Shown here: in pieces, positions 34,791 through 42,485 of the stretch | How positions within the stretch are numbered: the first letter of the stretch is position 1 | Layout of the letters: every line of letters starts with the position of its first letter | NCBI GenBank assembly: GCA_050257395.1 | Contig: JBLMWU010000243.1 | Span: forward strand, 25,624-89,623 | DNA length: 64,000 bases | From: JAIRTY01 sp050257395 | GTDB taxonomy: Bacteria > Actinomycetota > Actinomycetes > Streptosporangiales > Streptosporangiaceae | Reading direction: 5' to 3' | The notes under the pieces: generated by a model | What the model was told of the DNA's origin: nothing | Database searches by the model: none | What the model saw: the letters and a program-made list of their open reading frames with translations, nothing else | Translations under genes and position numbers: made by a program

Positions 34791-35189
34791 ATGACGATAG
34801 GTGCCGCTTTACTCCTGATCGCCGCCGGGGCCGTGCTGAGGTTCGCCATCGCCACCACGGCCGTGTACGGCATCGACCTGCACATGATCGGTGACATCCT
34901 GATGGCGGTCGGAGCCGTCGGGCTGCTGCTGTGGCTGGTGATCTGGCTGCCCCGGACCCGGGCCCGCACCAGCCGCCCGCCGTACCAGCCGCCCCCGCCG
35001 CCCGCGGACGTGCCCCGGCGTGACGGCTACTACCCGGCCGAGCGCTACCCGGCGGACCGCTATCCCCCGGACCGCTACCCGGCGGACCGCTATCCCCCGG
35101 AGCGCTACCCGGCGGACCGCTACCCCGCCGAGCGCTATCCCGCCGACAACACCCCCACCCTCCGCTACGAGGACCCCTACTCCCGCTGA
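34791..35189 (+). CDS. DUF6458-type small membrane protein, copy 2 with RYP repeats
   Basis: 132 residues, with a two-helix part nearly identical to copy 1 (first 20 residues the same) followed by a longer tail. The tail contains seven tandem RYP(A/P)(D/E) pentapeptides, and copy 1 ends in a degenerate piece of the same kind. GGAGG precedes ATG 34791. The pair is a tandem duplication whose tails have since expanded differently. The tail alternates Arg and Asp/Glu around Tyr-Pro, which could bind a charged partner; no function is known. Confidence 0.8.
   Translation: MTIGAALLLIAAGAVLRFAIATTAVYGIDLHMIGDILMAVGAVGLLLWLVIWLPRTRARTSRPPYQPPPPPADVPRRDGYYPAERYPADRYPPDRYPADRYPPERYPADRYPAERYPADNTPTLRYEDPYSR
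35043..35147 (+). repeat. Seven tandem 15-base repeats encoding RYP(A/P)(D/E)
   Basis: In-frame head-to-tail copies based on CGCTACCCGGCGGAC within the second DUF6458 gene. Confidence 0.88.
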
Positions 35190-35332
35190 CCAGCCCGAGC
35201 GAGCCAAAGGGCCGCCGCCGTCTGGACTGACGAGCGAGGCGACGAAGGAGCCGGAGCGAGGAGGGAAGACGGCGGGCTCCAGCGGCCCGGAGGCGAGCGA
35301 GGGCCAGAAAGGGCGCGAGCCAAGGGCCAGAA

Positions 35333-37507
35333 TTAGGGCGTCGCTGATGAGCTGGTGCTGGGCGTGCTGCTCAGGGTCGGTGAGGGCGTAGGCGATGGTG
35401 ACGTCGGAGAAGGTGCAGCCGGCGTCGGGCTGGCGGACGGGCTGGCCGGCGCGGAACTGTGGGCCGGCGCCGGGCTGGCCGGGGCGCTGGAGCTGCCCTG
35501 CGCCGGGCCGACCAGGGTCGGCGGCTGCACCTGGTGGTGGCTCGGCGCCAGCATGAGCGCCAGCGCGCCGACGACGACCCCGGCGACCACCACCGCACCA
35601 CCGGTGGCTGCGCCCGCCGCAAAGGCCCGCCGGTCCCGGCGGTACTCGGTGCGCCGCCGCTCACCAAGCCAGGCCGGCAGCGACGCCCGCTGCGCCGCCC
35701 AGCTGTTGACCGGCGCGGCCGCCATCCCGAGCGTCGGGAAGACCAGCAGCGCCGCGAGCAGCGGGCCGCTGAGCTGAGTGGCGTGGCTGAGCGCACCGGC
35801 GATGCCCGCCAGCCCCAGCACGGCCAGCGACGACTCGGCCCAGTTGGCGCGCAGCGCCTCCCACCATTTCGCCTGCTCGCTGGTTTTCGGGGTGCGCAGG
35901 AAGGCGGCCTTGCGGGCGAACAGCCCCTGCACCGAGGCGCGGGCCACCACCAGCGAGGTGGACTGCCAGATGAAGAACGCGCCGATCGCGTCCCGCCACC
36001 GTGCCCCGGTCCCCCGGCGCAGCAGGGACACCGCGCGCACCAGGCCCAGCCCGACCAGCACCGGCACCGTGGCCAGCAGGAACGGGGTCAGCTTGCGGAA
36101 CAGCTCGCCGCCGCCGGTGGCCAGGTTGGCCGCGCCGGCCAGCAGGAACACGAAGAAGACCAGGCTCAGCAGGTCGCCGTACCACTGCAGGGCGCCGGCG
36201 AGATACGCCCACCGCTGGCCCGCGCTCAGGTGGTTCTCCCGGGTCTGGTGCCCTGGCATGAGGGAGCGGCTGTGCATGCGCAGGATCTGGATCCCGCCGA
36301 AGCACCACCGGTACCGCTGCCCCTTGAGCGCCTCGAAGGTCAGCGGCATGACCCCGCGGCCCCAGGACTGGTCCACGTGCAGCCCGGACCAGCCGGCCCG
36401 CAGCAGCCGCAGCGACAGCTCCGCGTCCTCCGTGATGCACCACTCGTCCCAGCCGCCCAGCTCGTCCAGGGCGACCCGGCGGATCAGGCCCATCGTGCCG
36501 GCGAAGATCGCGCCGTTGTGCTCGTTGCGGGACGGCTGGGACACCGCGAAGAAGTACTTGTAGGAGAAGTAGAGCCGCCGGTAGTACGCCGCGTGGGTCC
36601 AGTCCCGGTAGTCCTGCGGCGCCTGCACGAACCCGATCCACGGGTCGGCGAACGCGGGCGCGCAGCGGCGCAGGAAGCCGCGCGAAAGCTGGTAGTCGGA
36701 GTCCACCACGCCGATCAGCTCGGCTTTCGGGTCGGTCATGTTGCGCAGCGCGTAGTTCAGCGCCCCTGACTTGTACCCGGGCCAGTTCTCGAGGTGCTTG
36801 AACTTCACCGCGTGCCGGGCGCACCACTCCTCCACGGGCCGCCACAGGGTCTCGTCGTCGGTGTTGTCGTCGATGACGCAGATCTCGTAGCGGGGGTAGT
36901 CCAGCCGCATCAGCGCCCGCAGCGTCTCGATCACCATGTCTGGCGGCTCGTTGTGCGCGGGCACGTGCAGGCTGACCATGGGCAGCTCACTGTCCGGGGC
37001 TGGCAGCGCCGTCTGCGGGGTGATCCGGCGGCGCCAGTGCTCGGTGCCAAGCGCGTCGCAGATCTCCCACAGGTACGCGCACGACAGCAGCGCGGCGAAA
37101 ACCTCGAACACCCACAGCACGACCCCGCCGACCGTGCTCGCCAGGCCCAGGTTGCTGGCGAACGTCCACTCCAGCGCGAAGGTCAGGTAGACGATGAACA
37201 GGAAGATGCTCGACGCCCAGCACAGGTGCGCGCGGGCGTTCCAGCGGCGGGTGACCGGCAGCCAGATGGCGCTGGCAAACACGATGCCCGCGATCCCGGC
37301 GGTCAGGTTGTGCCCGGCCACCCCGAGCAGCCGCAGGACACCGGCCACCACCGTGGCCACGACCGCGGTGCCCGCGACCGCCAGCGCCAGCCGGCGGGTG
37401 GCGGGCCAGGCCCCGGCCACGGCCGCCCGGCGCCGGGTGGGCAGGAACAACGCGACCGAGCCCAGCGGTGCCGCCACGATTCCGGCCAGCAGTAAAGCCC
37501 CAAGCAT
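35333..37507 (-). CDS. Processive family 2 glycosyltransferase, cellulose-synthase-like membrane enzyme
   Basis: 724 residues. Several N-terminal transmembrane helices (about 1-22, 40-60, 65-85, 95-140) are followed by a cytoplasmic GT2 domain (about 170-400) with the D,D,D,Q(Q/R)xRW set: IDDNTDD, VVDSDY, TEDAELSLR and QRYRWCFGG. Further helices (about 425-660) and an extracytoplasmic Ser/Thr/Pro tail of about 80 residues complete it. The QRYRW motif marks processive synthases that extrude a beta-linked polysaccharide. It has no BcsB or PilZ neighbour. Start ATG 37507 has GGAGG four bases upstream, within a leader that can fold in two alternative ways. The polymer is unknown. Confidence 0.88.
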   Translation of the reverse strand: MLGALLLAGIVAAPLGSVALFLPTRRRAAVAGAWPATRRLALAVAGTAVVATVVAGVLRLLGVAGHNLTAGIAGIVFASAIWLPVTRRWNARAHLCWASSIFLFIVYLTFALEWTFASNLGLASTVGGVVLWVFEVFAALLSCAYLWEICDALGTEHWRRRITPQTALPAPDSELPMVSLHVPAHNEPPDMVIETLRALMRLDYPRYEICVIDDNTDDETLWRPVEEWCARHAVKFKHLENWPGYKSGALNYALRNMTDPKAELIGVVDSDYQLSRGFLRRCAPAFADPWIGFVQAPQDYRDWTHAAYYRRLYFSYKYFFAVSQPSRNEHNGAIFAGTMGLIRRVALDELGGWDEWCITEDAELSLRLLRAGWSGLHVDQSWGRGVMPLTFEALKGQRYRWCFGGIQILRMHSRSLMPGHQTRENHLSAGQRWAYLAGALQWYGDLLSLVFFVFLLAGAANLATGGGELFRKLTPFLLATVPVLVGLGLVRAVSLLRRGTGARWRDAIGAFFIWQSTSLVVARASVQGLFARKAAFLRTPKTSEQAKWWEALRANWAESSLAVLGLAGIAGALSHATQLSGPLLAALLVFPTLGMAAAPVNSWAAQRASLPAWLGERRRTEYRRDRRAFAAGAATGGAVVVAGVVVGALALMLAPSHHQVQPPTLVGPAQGSSSAPASPAPAHSSAPASPSASPTPAAPSPTSPSPTPSPTLSSTPSTSSSATP

Positions 37508-37511
37508 GAAG

Positions 37512-37537
37512 CCTCCGCGGGAGGTAGGAGTACCTCC
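37512..37537 (-). promoter_or_regulatory. Two mutually exclusive leader hairpins around the ribosome site of the glycosyltransferase gene
   Basis: In mRNA sense, GGAGGTA-CTCC-TACCTCC (37537 down to 37520) forms a 7-pair hairpin that leaves the ribosome site GGAGG (37516-37512) free. Alternatively CCTCC (37524-37520) pairs with that GGAGG across the loop CGC and hides it. Confidence 0.45.
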
Positions 37538-37623
37538 TCTCTGTTGCCTTTTGCGGCGGTTTCACACCAGGCTGGCCAGCTTGAGTGGGCGTTGCGCCGC
37601 TCAGCGGGGCTGGGGCCGGGCGG

Positions 37624-38586
37624 TCACCCCAGCCCGAACAGCCGCCGCGGGTTGGTCACGGCGACGGCGGTGACCTGCGCCTCGTCCAGCGCGCCGGCCA
37701 GGAAGCCGGCCGGGTCGGCGAGCGCCATGTCGAACGGCAGGTCGGTGCCGAGCACCACCTGGTCCAGGCCCACCCGGCTGACCAGGTAGCGAAGGGCCTG
37801 CGCGTCGTGGGTGATGGTGTCGAAGTAGAGGCGGCCGAAGTAGTCCCAGGCGTTCACCGGGGCATCCGCGAGTTCCGGCCGCACCTGCCGGGCGTGCACC
37901 AGCCGGCCGGTCTGATAGGGCAGGAACCCGCCGCCGTGCATCAGCACCAGCTTGAGCGCCGGCCAGCGGTCCAGCACCCCGGCGCAGATGAGCCGTTCCA
38001 CCACGATCGTGGTCTCCAGCGGGTTGCCGATGGCGTTCTGCAGGTACCACTGCTCCAGCGCAGGGTGAGCGCAGTTGAACGCCGGGTGGATCAGCACCGG
38101 CATGCCCGCGCTGTCCGCCTCCGCCCAGAACGCCGCGAACTCCGGCTCGTCTAGGCGGCGGCCCGCGATCGATGTCCCCATCGCGGCGCCAACCGCGCCC
38201 GCCGTGGCTGCCTCCCGGTAGACCGTGGCCGCCAGCGCCGGCGCCTGCATAGGCAGGTTCGCCAGCCAGTGCAGCCGGTCCGGGGCCGCCTCGCAGAAGT
38301 GGGCCATCCCTTCGTTCGTCGCCCGGCACACGTCAGCCGCCAGTTCCGGCTCCAGGTCGTAGCAGAAGGCCACCGGCGCGGGCGAGATCACCGCTCCCCA
38401 CAGGCCGCGCGCGCTCAGGTCGGCCAGCTTCTCCTGCGGATCGCGGAAGGCGTTGTGGAGCGGGAACGGCACATGGTGCCGGCCCTGCCAGATCCCGTCC
38501 GTCACCGAGAACCCGAGCCGGCTGTCCCGGTTGGCAAGGTCGAGCAGCTCGTCCGGGATGACGTGGTTGTGGACGTCGAGATACAC
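37624..38586 (-). CDS. Amidohydrolase-2 (ACMSD-like) family hydrolase/decarboxylase
   Basis: A 320-residue TIM-barrel metal enzyme. The N-terminal metal motif is LDVHNHVIP (HxH), the central His lies in MPVLIHPAF, a further His in LKLVLMHGGGFLP and the terminal Asp in LGTDLPFDM. The family includes aminocarboxymuconate-semialdehyde decarboxylase, gamma-resorcylate decarboxylase and lactonases, so an aromatic or keto-acid substrate is plausible. I start at GTG 38586 because GAGGAG lies six bases upstream. The longer in-frame start at 38625 has no ribosome site, and family members begin just before HxH. It is divergent from the liv operon and may belong to the same catabolic locus. Confidence 0.86.
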   Translation of the reverse strand: MYLDVHNHVIPDELLDLANRDSRLGFSVTDGIWQGRHHVPFPLHNAFRDPQEKLADLSARGLWGAVISPAPVAFCYDLEPELAADVCRATNEGMAHFCEAAPDRLHWLANLPMQAPALAATVYREAATAGAVGAAMGTSIAGRRLDEPEFAAFWAEADSAGMPVLIHPAFNCAHPALEQWYLQNAIGNPLETTIVVERLICAGVLDRWPALKLVLMHGGGFLPYQTGRLVHARQVRPELADAPVNAWDYFGRLYFDTITHDAQALRYLVSRVGLDQVVLGTDLPFDMALADPAGFLAGALDEAQVTAVAVTNPRRLFGLG

Positions 38587-38763
38587 GCCAGGCTCCTCTT
38601 CGTAGGGCAGCGGCAGTCCGCTCACGCTTGGTGGCGCGCCGGGAAGCGCGGTCTGCCCGGGCCTGCCCGGCGGTGAGGGGACCTTAAGTGATGCGTGATG
38701 ACTTCGGCAACTTTGCTTAGCACTGCTGCGCCGATGAGGGAAAGCGTGCCGTCAGCGCGCGAG

Positions 38764-38779
38764 AGCCCGCGCGCGGGCT
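38764..38779. promoter_or_regulatory. 16-base perfect palindrome upstream of the liv promoter
   Basis: AGCCCGCGCGCGGGCT lies 9 bases upstream of the minus-35 element of the liv promoter, a position suited to an activator or repressor. Pure GC palindromes also arise by chance here. Confidence 0.4.
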
Positions 38780-38788
38780 GGGCAGCCA

Positions 38789-38817
38789 TTGACGCTACTC
38801 GGTAGCCGTGCTAATTT
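38789..38817 (+). promoter_or_regulatory. Sigma-70-type promoter of the liv catabolic operon
   Basis: TTGACG (38789-38794), a 17-base spacer and TAATTT (38812-38817). This is the best minus-35/minus-10 match in the right half of the window; transcription would begin near 38824. Confidence 0.7.
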
Positions 38818-38933
38818 TCGCGTTTAATCCCGCTATTGGCGGCAGGCCAGGCTCCCCATGGCCAGCTAAGGCGCTCCAGACCTGGCCGTGGGCCGACACG
38901 CTCGACGCAAAGACGCGAACGAGAGGAGCCGCC

Positions 38934-39008
38934 GTGGTCGCTGACCCTCAGCCGATGACGCCGCCCCACGCCGCGGACCGGCGCCCTCCGCGCCTGGCAA
39001 CCGGATGA
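38934..39008 (+). CDS. 24-residue leader peptide ORF coupled to livH
   Basis: GTG 38934 is preceded by GAGGAG (38923-38928) with five bases of spacing, a better ribosome site than livH has. The ORF encodes a Pro-rich peptide (six Pro, including three PP pairs) and its TGA overlaps the livH ATG (ATGA, 39005-39008). It lies about 110 bases after the predicted transcription start. The likely role is to deliver ribosomes to livH, possibly conditionally, since PP motifs slow translation. No homologue is known to me. Confidence 0.55.
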   Translation: MVADPQPMTPPHAADRRPPRLATG

Positions 39009-39883
39009 GCACCCTCTTCCTCGGCATCGGGTTCGGCCTGGTGACCGCATCGGTCCTGGCCATCTCCACGGTCGCGCTCTCGCTGCAGTTCGGCGTGACG
39101 CGGGTGCCCAACTTCGCTCACGGGGAGATCATGACCGTGGGCGCCTACGCTGCGCTGAGCACCTACCAGGCGGTCCACAACGCCATCCTGGCCGCCGTCG
39201 CCGCGATCGCCGCCGGTGCCGTGCTCGGGATCGGCGTCAACAAGCTCCTGTTCGGCCCGTTCCGGAATCGCAACGTGGCCCGGCTCACCCTGTTCGTGCT
39301 GACGATCGCGGCATCGCTGATCATCCAGAACGTGGTCCTGCTCATCTACGGCGGCGCCACCCGGTCGCTGCCGCTGGGCGGCGGCAACCCCCACCACGTC
39401 GGCCCGTTCCTGTTCACCTCGCAGCAGGAACTCATCATCGGGCTGGCCGTTGTGATCATGCTCGGGGTGCACCTGCTGCTCCGGTACACCTACTTCGGCC
39501 GCGCGCAGCGGGCGGTGGCCGAGAACCTCGCTCTGGCCCGCGCGAGCGGGATCAATGCGGCCCGGGTGATCAACCGGACCTGGCTGCTCACCGGCTCCCT
39601 CGCCGGCCTCGCCGGATACGTACTCGGCATCAGCACCGGCGGCCTGTACCCCGCCATGGGCTTCCAGTTCCTGCTCGTCGTGTTCGCCGCCGCGATCCTG
39701 GGCGGGATCGGCCAGCCCTACGGGGCGATGGCCGGTGCACTCGTGGTCGGCGTCACCATGGAGGTGAGCGCGCTGTATATCAGCTCCGATTACAAGACCG
39801 TGATCGCGTTCGGGCTCCTGATCGCCGCGCTGCTCGTTCGGCCCCAGGGCTTGGTGGCGGCCCGCCAGGCAGCGGCGGGCTGA
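39005..39883 (+). CDS. livH: Branched-chain-type ABC transporter permease LivH
   Basis: A 292-residue inner-membrane permease with about eight helices. Family motifs include LQFGVTRVPNFAHGEIMTVGAYAAL near the N-terminus, the EAA-like cytoplasmic loop RAVAENLALARASGINAARVI and the terminal LVRPQGL. No ribosome site precedes ATG 39005; translation seems to depend on the overlapping leader ORF. It is the first structural gene of a five-gene importer (livH, livM, livG, livF, livK) that continues into catabolic enzyme genes. Imported substrate unknown. Confidence 0.92.
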   Translation: MSTLFLGIGFGLVTASVLAISTVALSLQFGVTRVPNFAHGEIMTVGAYAALSTYQAVHNAILAAVAAIAAGAVLGIGVNKLLFGPFRNRNVARLTLFVLTIAASLIIQNVVLLIYGGATRSLPLGGGNPHHVGPFLFTSQQELIIGLAVVIMLGVHLLLRYTYFGRAQRAVAENLALARASGINAARVINRTWLLTGSLAGLAGYVLGISTGGLYPAMGFQFLLVVFAAAILGGIGQPYGAMAGALVVGVTMEVSALYISSDYKTVIAFGLLIAALLVRPQGLVAARQAAAG

Positions 39884-39894
39884 GGCGCGGCGCC

Positions 39895-40914
39895 ATGCTC
39901 TCGTACCTGCTCAGCGTCGGCACCCTGGCCGCCATCACCGCCCTGATCGTGATCGGGCTGAACGCCCGCTGGGGACTGTCCGGGCAACTCGACCTCGGCT
40001 ACTACCTGTATGTCGCGTTCGGCGCCTACGTCGATGGCGTGCTCACCCTGCCCTCATCCGCCGGCCAGCCGGACGTGAGCTACGTGCTCGGGCTCCACCT
40101 GCCCTTCCTGGCCGGGCTGGCGGGGGCGGCGATCGGCTCCGGGCTGCTGGCACTGGCGGTCGGCTCTGTGGCGCTGCGGAACCTGCGGGGTGACTACTTC
40201 GCCATCGTCACCGTGGCCGCGACAATCATCGGCTACACCGTGATCAGTCAGTTCAAGCCGCTGTTCAACGGCTACAACGGGCTCTACGGTGCCAGCCAGC
40301 CGTTCCTGAACAACCTGAACCTCACCCCGGAGGGCTACCAGGGCTTCTACTTCGGCCTGTGCGTCGTGGTGCTGGTGATCATCTACGCCGTGGTGGAACT
40401 GCTCCGGCGGAGCCCGTTCGGGCGCGCGGTGAAGGCCGTCCGCGAAGATGAGATCGCGGCAGCCGCGTTCGGGCGCAGCGCCGTCCGGCTCCGGCTCAAG
40501 GCCTACGTGCTCGGCGGAGTGATCGGCGGCATCGGGGGCAGCCTGTTCCTGCACTACATCACCGCCTTCAACCCGGCGTCCTGGTCGCCCCTGGAGACCT
40601 TCCTGCTCTACGGCGCCCTGCTGGTCGGCGGCACGGCCAACAACCTGGGCGCGGTCGTCGGGGCGCTGATCGTGCTCATCGCCTTCCCCCAGCTGACCCA
40701 GCTGATCCCTGCCCTCGGCAGCAACTCCGACGCCGGCCCGGCCGTCCAGAACATCGTGGTCGGACTGCTGATCATCGGCGTCCTGCGCTTCCGCTCCGCC
40801 GGGATTCTCCCCGAGCTGAAGACGATGAGCGGACAGCTGCGCACCCGGGGCGCCTGGAACTGGCGACGGCGCACCGCTCGGCCGGCTGCCACCACGACCG
40901 CGGACGAGGCTTGA
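39895..40914 (+). CDS. livM: Branched-chain-type ABC transporter permease LivM
   Basis: A 339-residue permease with about nine helices. Signatures are GLNARWGLSGQLDLGYYLYVAFGAY, LRGDYFAIVTVAATII, the coupling loop SPFGRAVKAVREDEIAAAAFGRSAVRLRLKAYVLG and the GGTANNLGAVVGA region. It begins 11 bases after livH and ends one base before the livG start. It pairs with LivH to form the translocation pore. Confidence 0.92.
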   Translation: MLSYLLSVGTLAAITALIVIGLNARWGLSGQLDLGYYLYVAFGAYVDGVLTLPSSAGQPDVSYVLGLHLPFLAGLAGAAIGSGLLALAVGSVALRNLRGDYFAIVTVAATIIGYTVISQFKPLFNGYNGLYGASQPFLNNLNLTPEGYQGFYFGLCVVVLVIIYAVVELLRRSPFGRAVKAVREDEIAAAAFGRSAVRLRLKAYVLGGVIGGIGGSLFLHYITAFNPASWSPLETFLLYGALLVGGTANNLGAVVGALIVLIAFPQLTQLIPALGSNSDAGPAVQNIVVGLLIIGVLRFRSAGILPELKTMSGQLRTRGAWNWRRRTARPAATTTADEA

Positions 40915-40915
40915 C

Positions 40916-41710
40916 GTGGCCGCGGAACCCGGGCCGCCCCCGGCCTGCCTGGAGGTCACGGACGTGGGCAAGAGCTTCGGGGGCGTGCACGCGGTGCGGG
41001 GATGCACGTTCTCGGTGGCCCGCGGCAGCATCACCGGGCTGGTCGGGCCGAACGGCGCAGGCAAGAGCACCGTGATCAACCTGATCTCCGGCCTGGTGAA
41101 ACCGGACAGCGGGGAGATCCGGCTGGACGGCGCGCCGATCAGCGGCCGCAGCCTCGACTGGGTCAGCCGCCAGGGGCTGCTGCGCACCTTCCAGGTCGCC
41201 CGGGAATGGCCCGCGCTCACGGTCATGGAAAACGTGGTCGCGGCAGCGCCCGCGGAGGGGCGGGAGACGGTCTGGCGGGCCCTGTTCGCCCGCGGCAAGC
41301 TGCACGAGCAGGAAAGGGCACTGGAGAAGCGAGCCGCCGCCCTGCTGGAGCGGCTGAAGCTGGCCCCGCATGCCGGAGCCCCGGCGGGCAGCCTGAGCGG
41401 CGGCCAGAAACGGCTCCTGGAATTCGCCCGGGTCGCCATGGCTGCGCCCACGATCGTCCTGCTGGACGAGCCGCTGGCCGGGGTCAATCCGGTCCTGGCG
41501 GAGGAACTCCGCGCGGCCATCATGGACCTTCGTGTCCAGGGCGTGACCGTGCTGATAGTGGAACACAACCTGCGCTTTGTCGAACGGACCTGTGACCGGG
41601 TGATCGTGATGGGCTCCGGCCGCGTGATCGGCGAGGGCACCATGGCCGAGCTGCGCAAGAACGAGCAGGTCGTCGAGGCCTATCTGGGTCAGGGGGCGGC
41701 ACATGCCTGA
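40916..41710 (+). CDS. livG: Branched-chain-type ABC transporter ATPase LivG
   Basis: 264 residues; Walker A GPNGAGKST, signature LSGGQ, Walker B VLLDEPLAGVNP, and the C-terminal switch His in VEHNLRF. GTG 40916 follows the livM stop by one base. The last eight bases overlap livF. It differs from the LivG at the left end of the window, which has an LTLLERKRLE signature, so the two importers are not a recent duplication. Confidence 0.93.
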   Translation: MAAEPGPPPACLEVTDVGKSFGGVHAVRGCTFSVARGSITGLVGPNGAGKSTVINLISGLVKPDSGEIRLDGAPISGRSLDWVSRQGLLRTFQVAREWPALTVMENVVAAAPAEGRETVWRALFARGKLHEQERALEKRAAALLERLKLAPHAGAPAGSLSGGQKRLLEFARVAMAAPTIVLLDEPLAGVNPVLAEELRAAIMDLRVQGVTVLIVEHNLRFVERTCDRVIVMGSGRVIGEGTMAELRKNEQVVEAYLGQGAAHA

Positions 41711-42416
41711 GCCGGTGCAGCTGAGCGCGGAAGAGGTCGTCGTCGGCTACGGGGGCGCCCCGATCGTCCACGGCGCCTCGCTGTCCGTCGCCCCGGGGGC
41801 GCTCGCCTGCGTGGTCGGGCCGAACGGGGCTGGCAAATCCACGCTGCTGAAAGCCCTGGCCGGCGAGCTGCGGCTGGAGGGGGGCGTCATCCGGTTCCTC
41901 GGCGAGGACGTGTCCCGGCTGCCGACTGAGCAGCGGGTCAGCCGCGGGCTGGGCTACGTGCCGCAGGTCGCCAACGTGTTCACCACCCTCACCGTGCATG
42001 AGAACCTCCTGGTCGGCGCGTACGGACGGCGCGCCGCCGCGAAGTCCCGGGTAGACGCGGTGTGCGAGCTCTTCCCGGACCTGCGGCCAGCCCTCGGACG
42101 GCCGGCGGGCACCCTGAGCGGCGGCCAGCGGAGCATGCTCGCGCTCTCCCGGGCGCTGATGCCCGAACCCAGGCTGCTCCTGCTCGACGAGCCCACCGCC
42201 GGGCTTGCCCCGCTGGTGGAAGAGCAGGTCTGGCAGCACATCCTGACCGTGCGCGAGCAAGGCATCAGCGTCCTGGTGGTGGAGCAGAACACGCGGCGGG
42301 CGCTCAGCCACTCCGGGTGGGCCTACGTGATGGTGAACGGCGAGGTCGCCGCCCAGGGCGCCGGCCCGGAACTGCTGGGCCGGCGTGAACTCGTGGATAT
42401 GTACCTCGGCGGCTAG
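41703..42416 (+). CDS. livF: Branched-chain-type ABC transporter ATPase LivF
   Basis: 237 residues; A-loop VVVGYGGAPIVHG, Walker A GPNGAGKST, signature LSGGQRSMLALSRAL, Walker B LLLLDEPTAGLAP, and the LivF ending VDMYLGG. ATG 41703 lies within the end of livG (8-base overlap), so the two are translationally coupled. Confidence 0.93.
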   Translation: MPEPVQLSAEEVVVGYGGAPIVHGASLSVAPGALACVVGPNGAGKSTLLKALAGELRLEGGVIRFLGEDVSRLPTEQRVSRGLGYVPQVANVFTTLTVHENLLVGAYGRRAAAKSRVDAVCELFPDLRPALGRPAGTLSGGQRSMLALSRALMPEPRLLLLDEPTAGLAPLVEEQVWQHILTVREQGISVLVVEQNTRRALSHSGWAYVMVNGEVAAQGAGPELLGRRELVDMYLGG

Positions 42417-42485
42417 CACCCGGCCGGCCAGATCCCCCCCAGATCCTCATTGAGCTAACTGACCAACTGGAGAGGAAGTGCGGCA

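Larger units (their letters stand above)
38587..38933. other. 347-base divergent intergenic region upstream of the liv operon
   Basis: No gene. It contains a 16-base GC palindrome (38764-38779), a strong sigma-70-type promoter toward the liv operon (38789-38817) and a roughly 110-base leader with a good ribosome site for a short leader ORF. The half next to the amidohydrolase start is moderately AT-richer (around 38690-38730), and a promoter for that gene is probably there, but I cannot assign hexamers. Confidence 0.6.

Noticed and set aside
35190..35332. Purine-rich intergenic stretch with GCGAG repeats as a small RNA gene
   Set aside because: Only one weak long-range pairing (CCGCCGTCT at 35215 with AGACGGCGG at 35267, 43-base loop), no promoter or terminator; it sits between convergent genes and may just be a termination region.
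38808..39008. 66-codon ORF from ATG 38808 upstream of livH
   Set aside because: Its ATG lies just before the minus-ten element of the liv promoter, so it would not be on the transcript. Only the last 24 codons from GTG 38934 have a ribosome site and fall after the predicted start.
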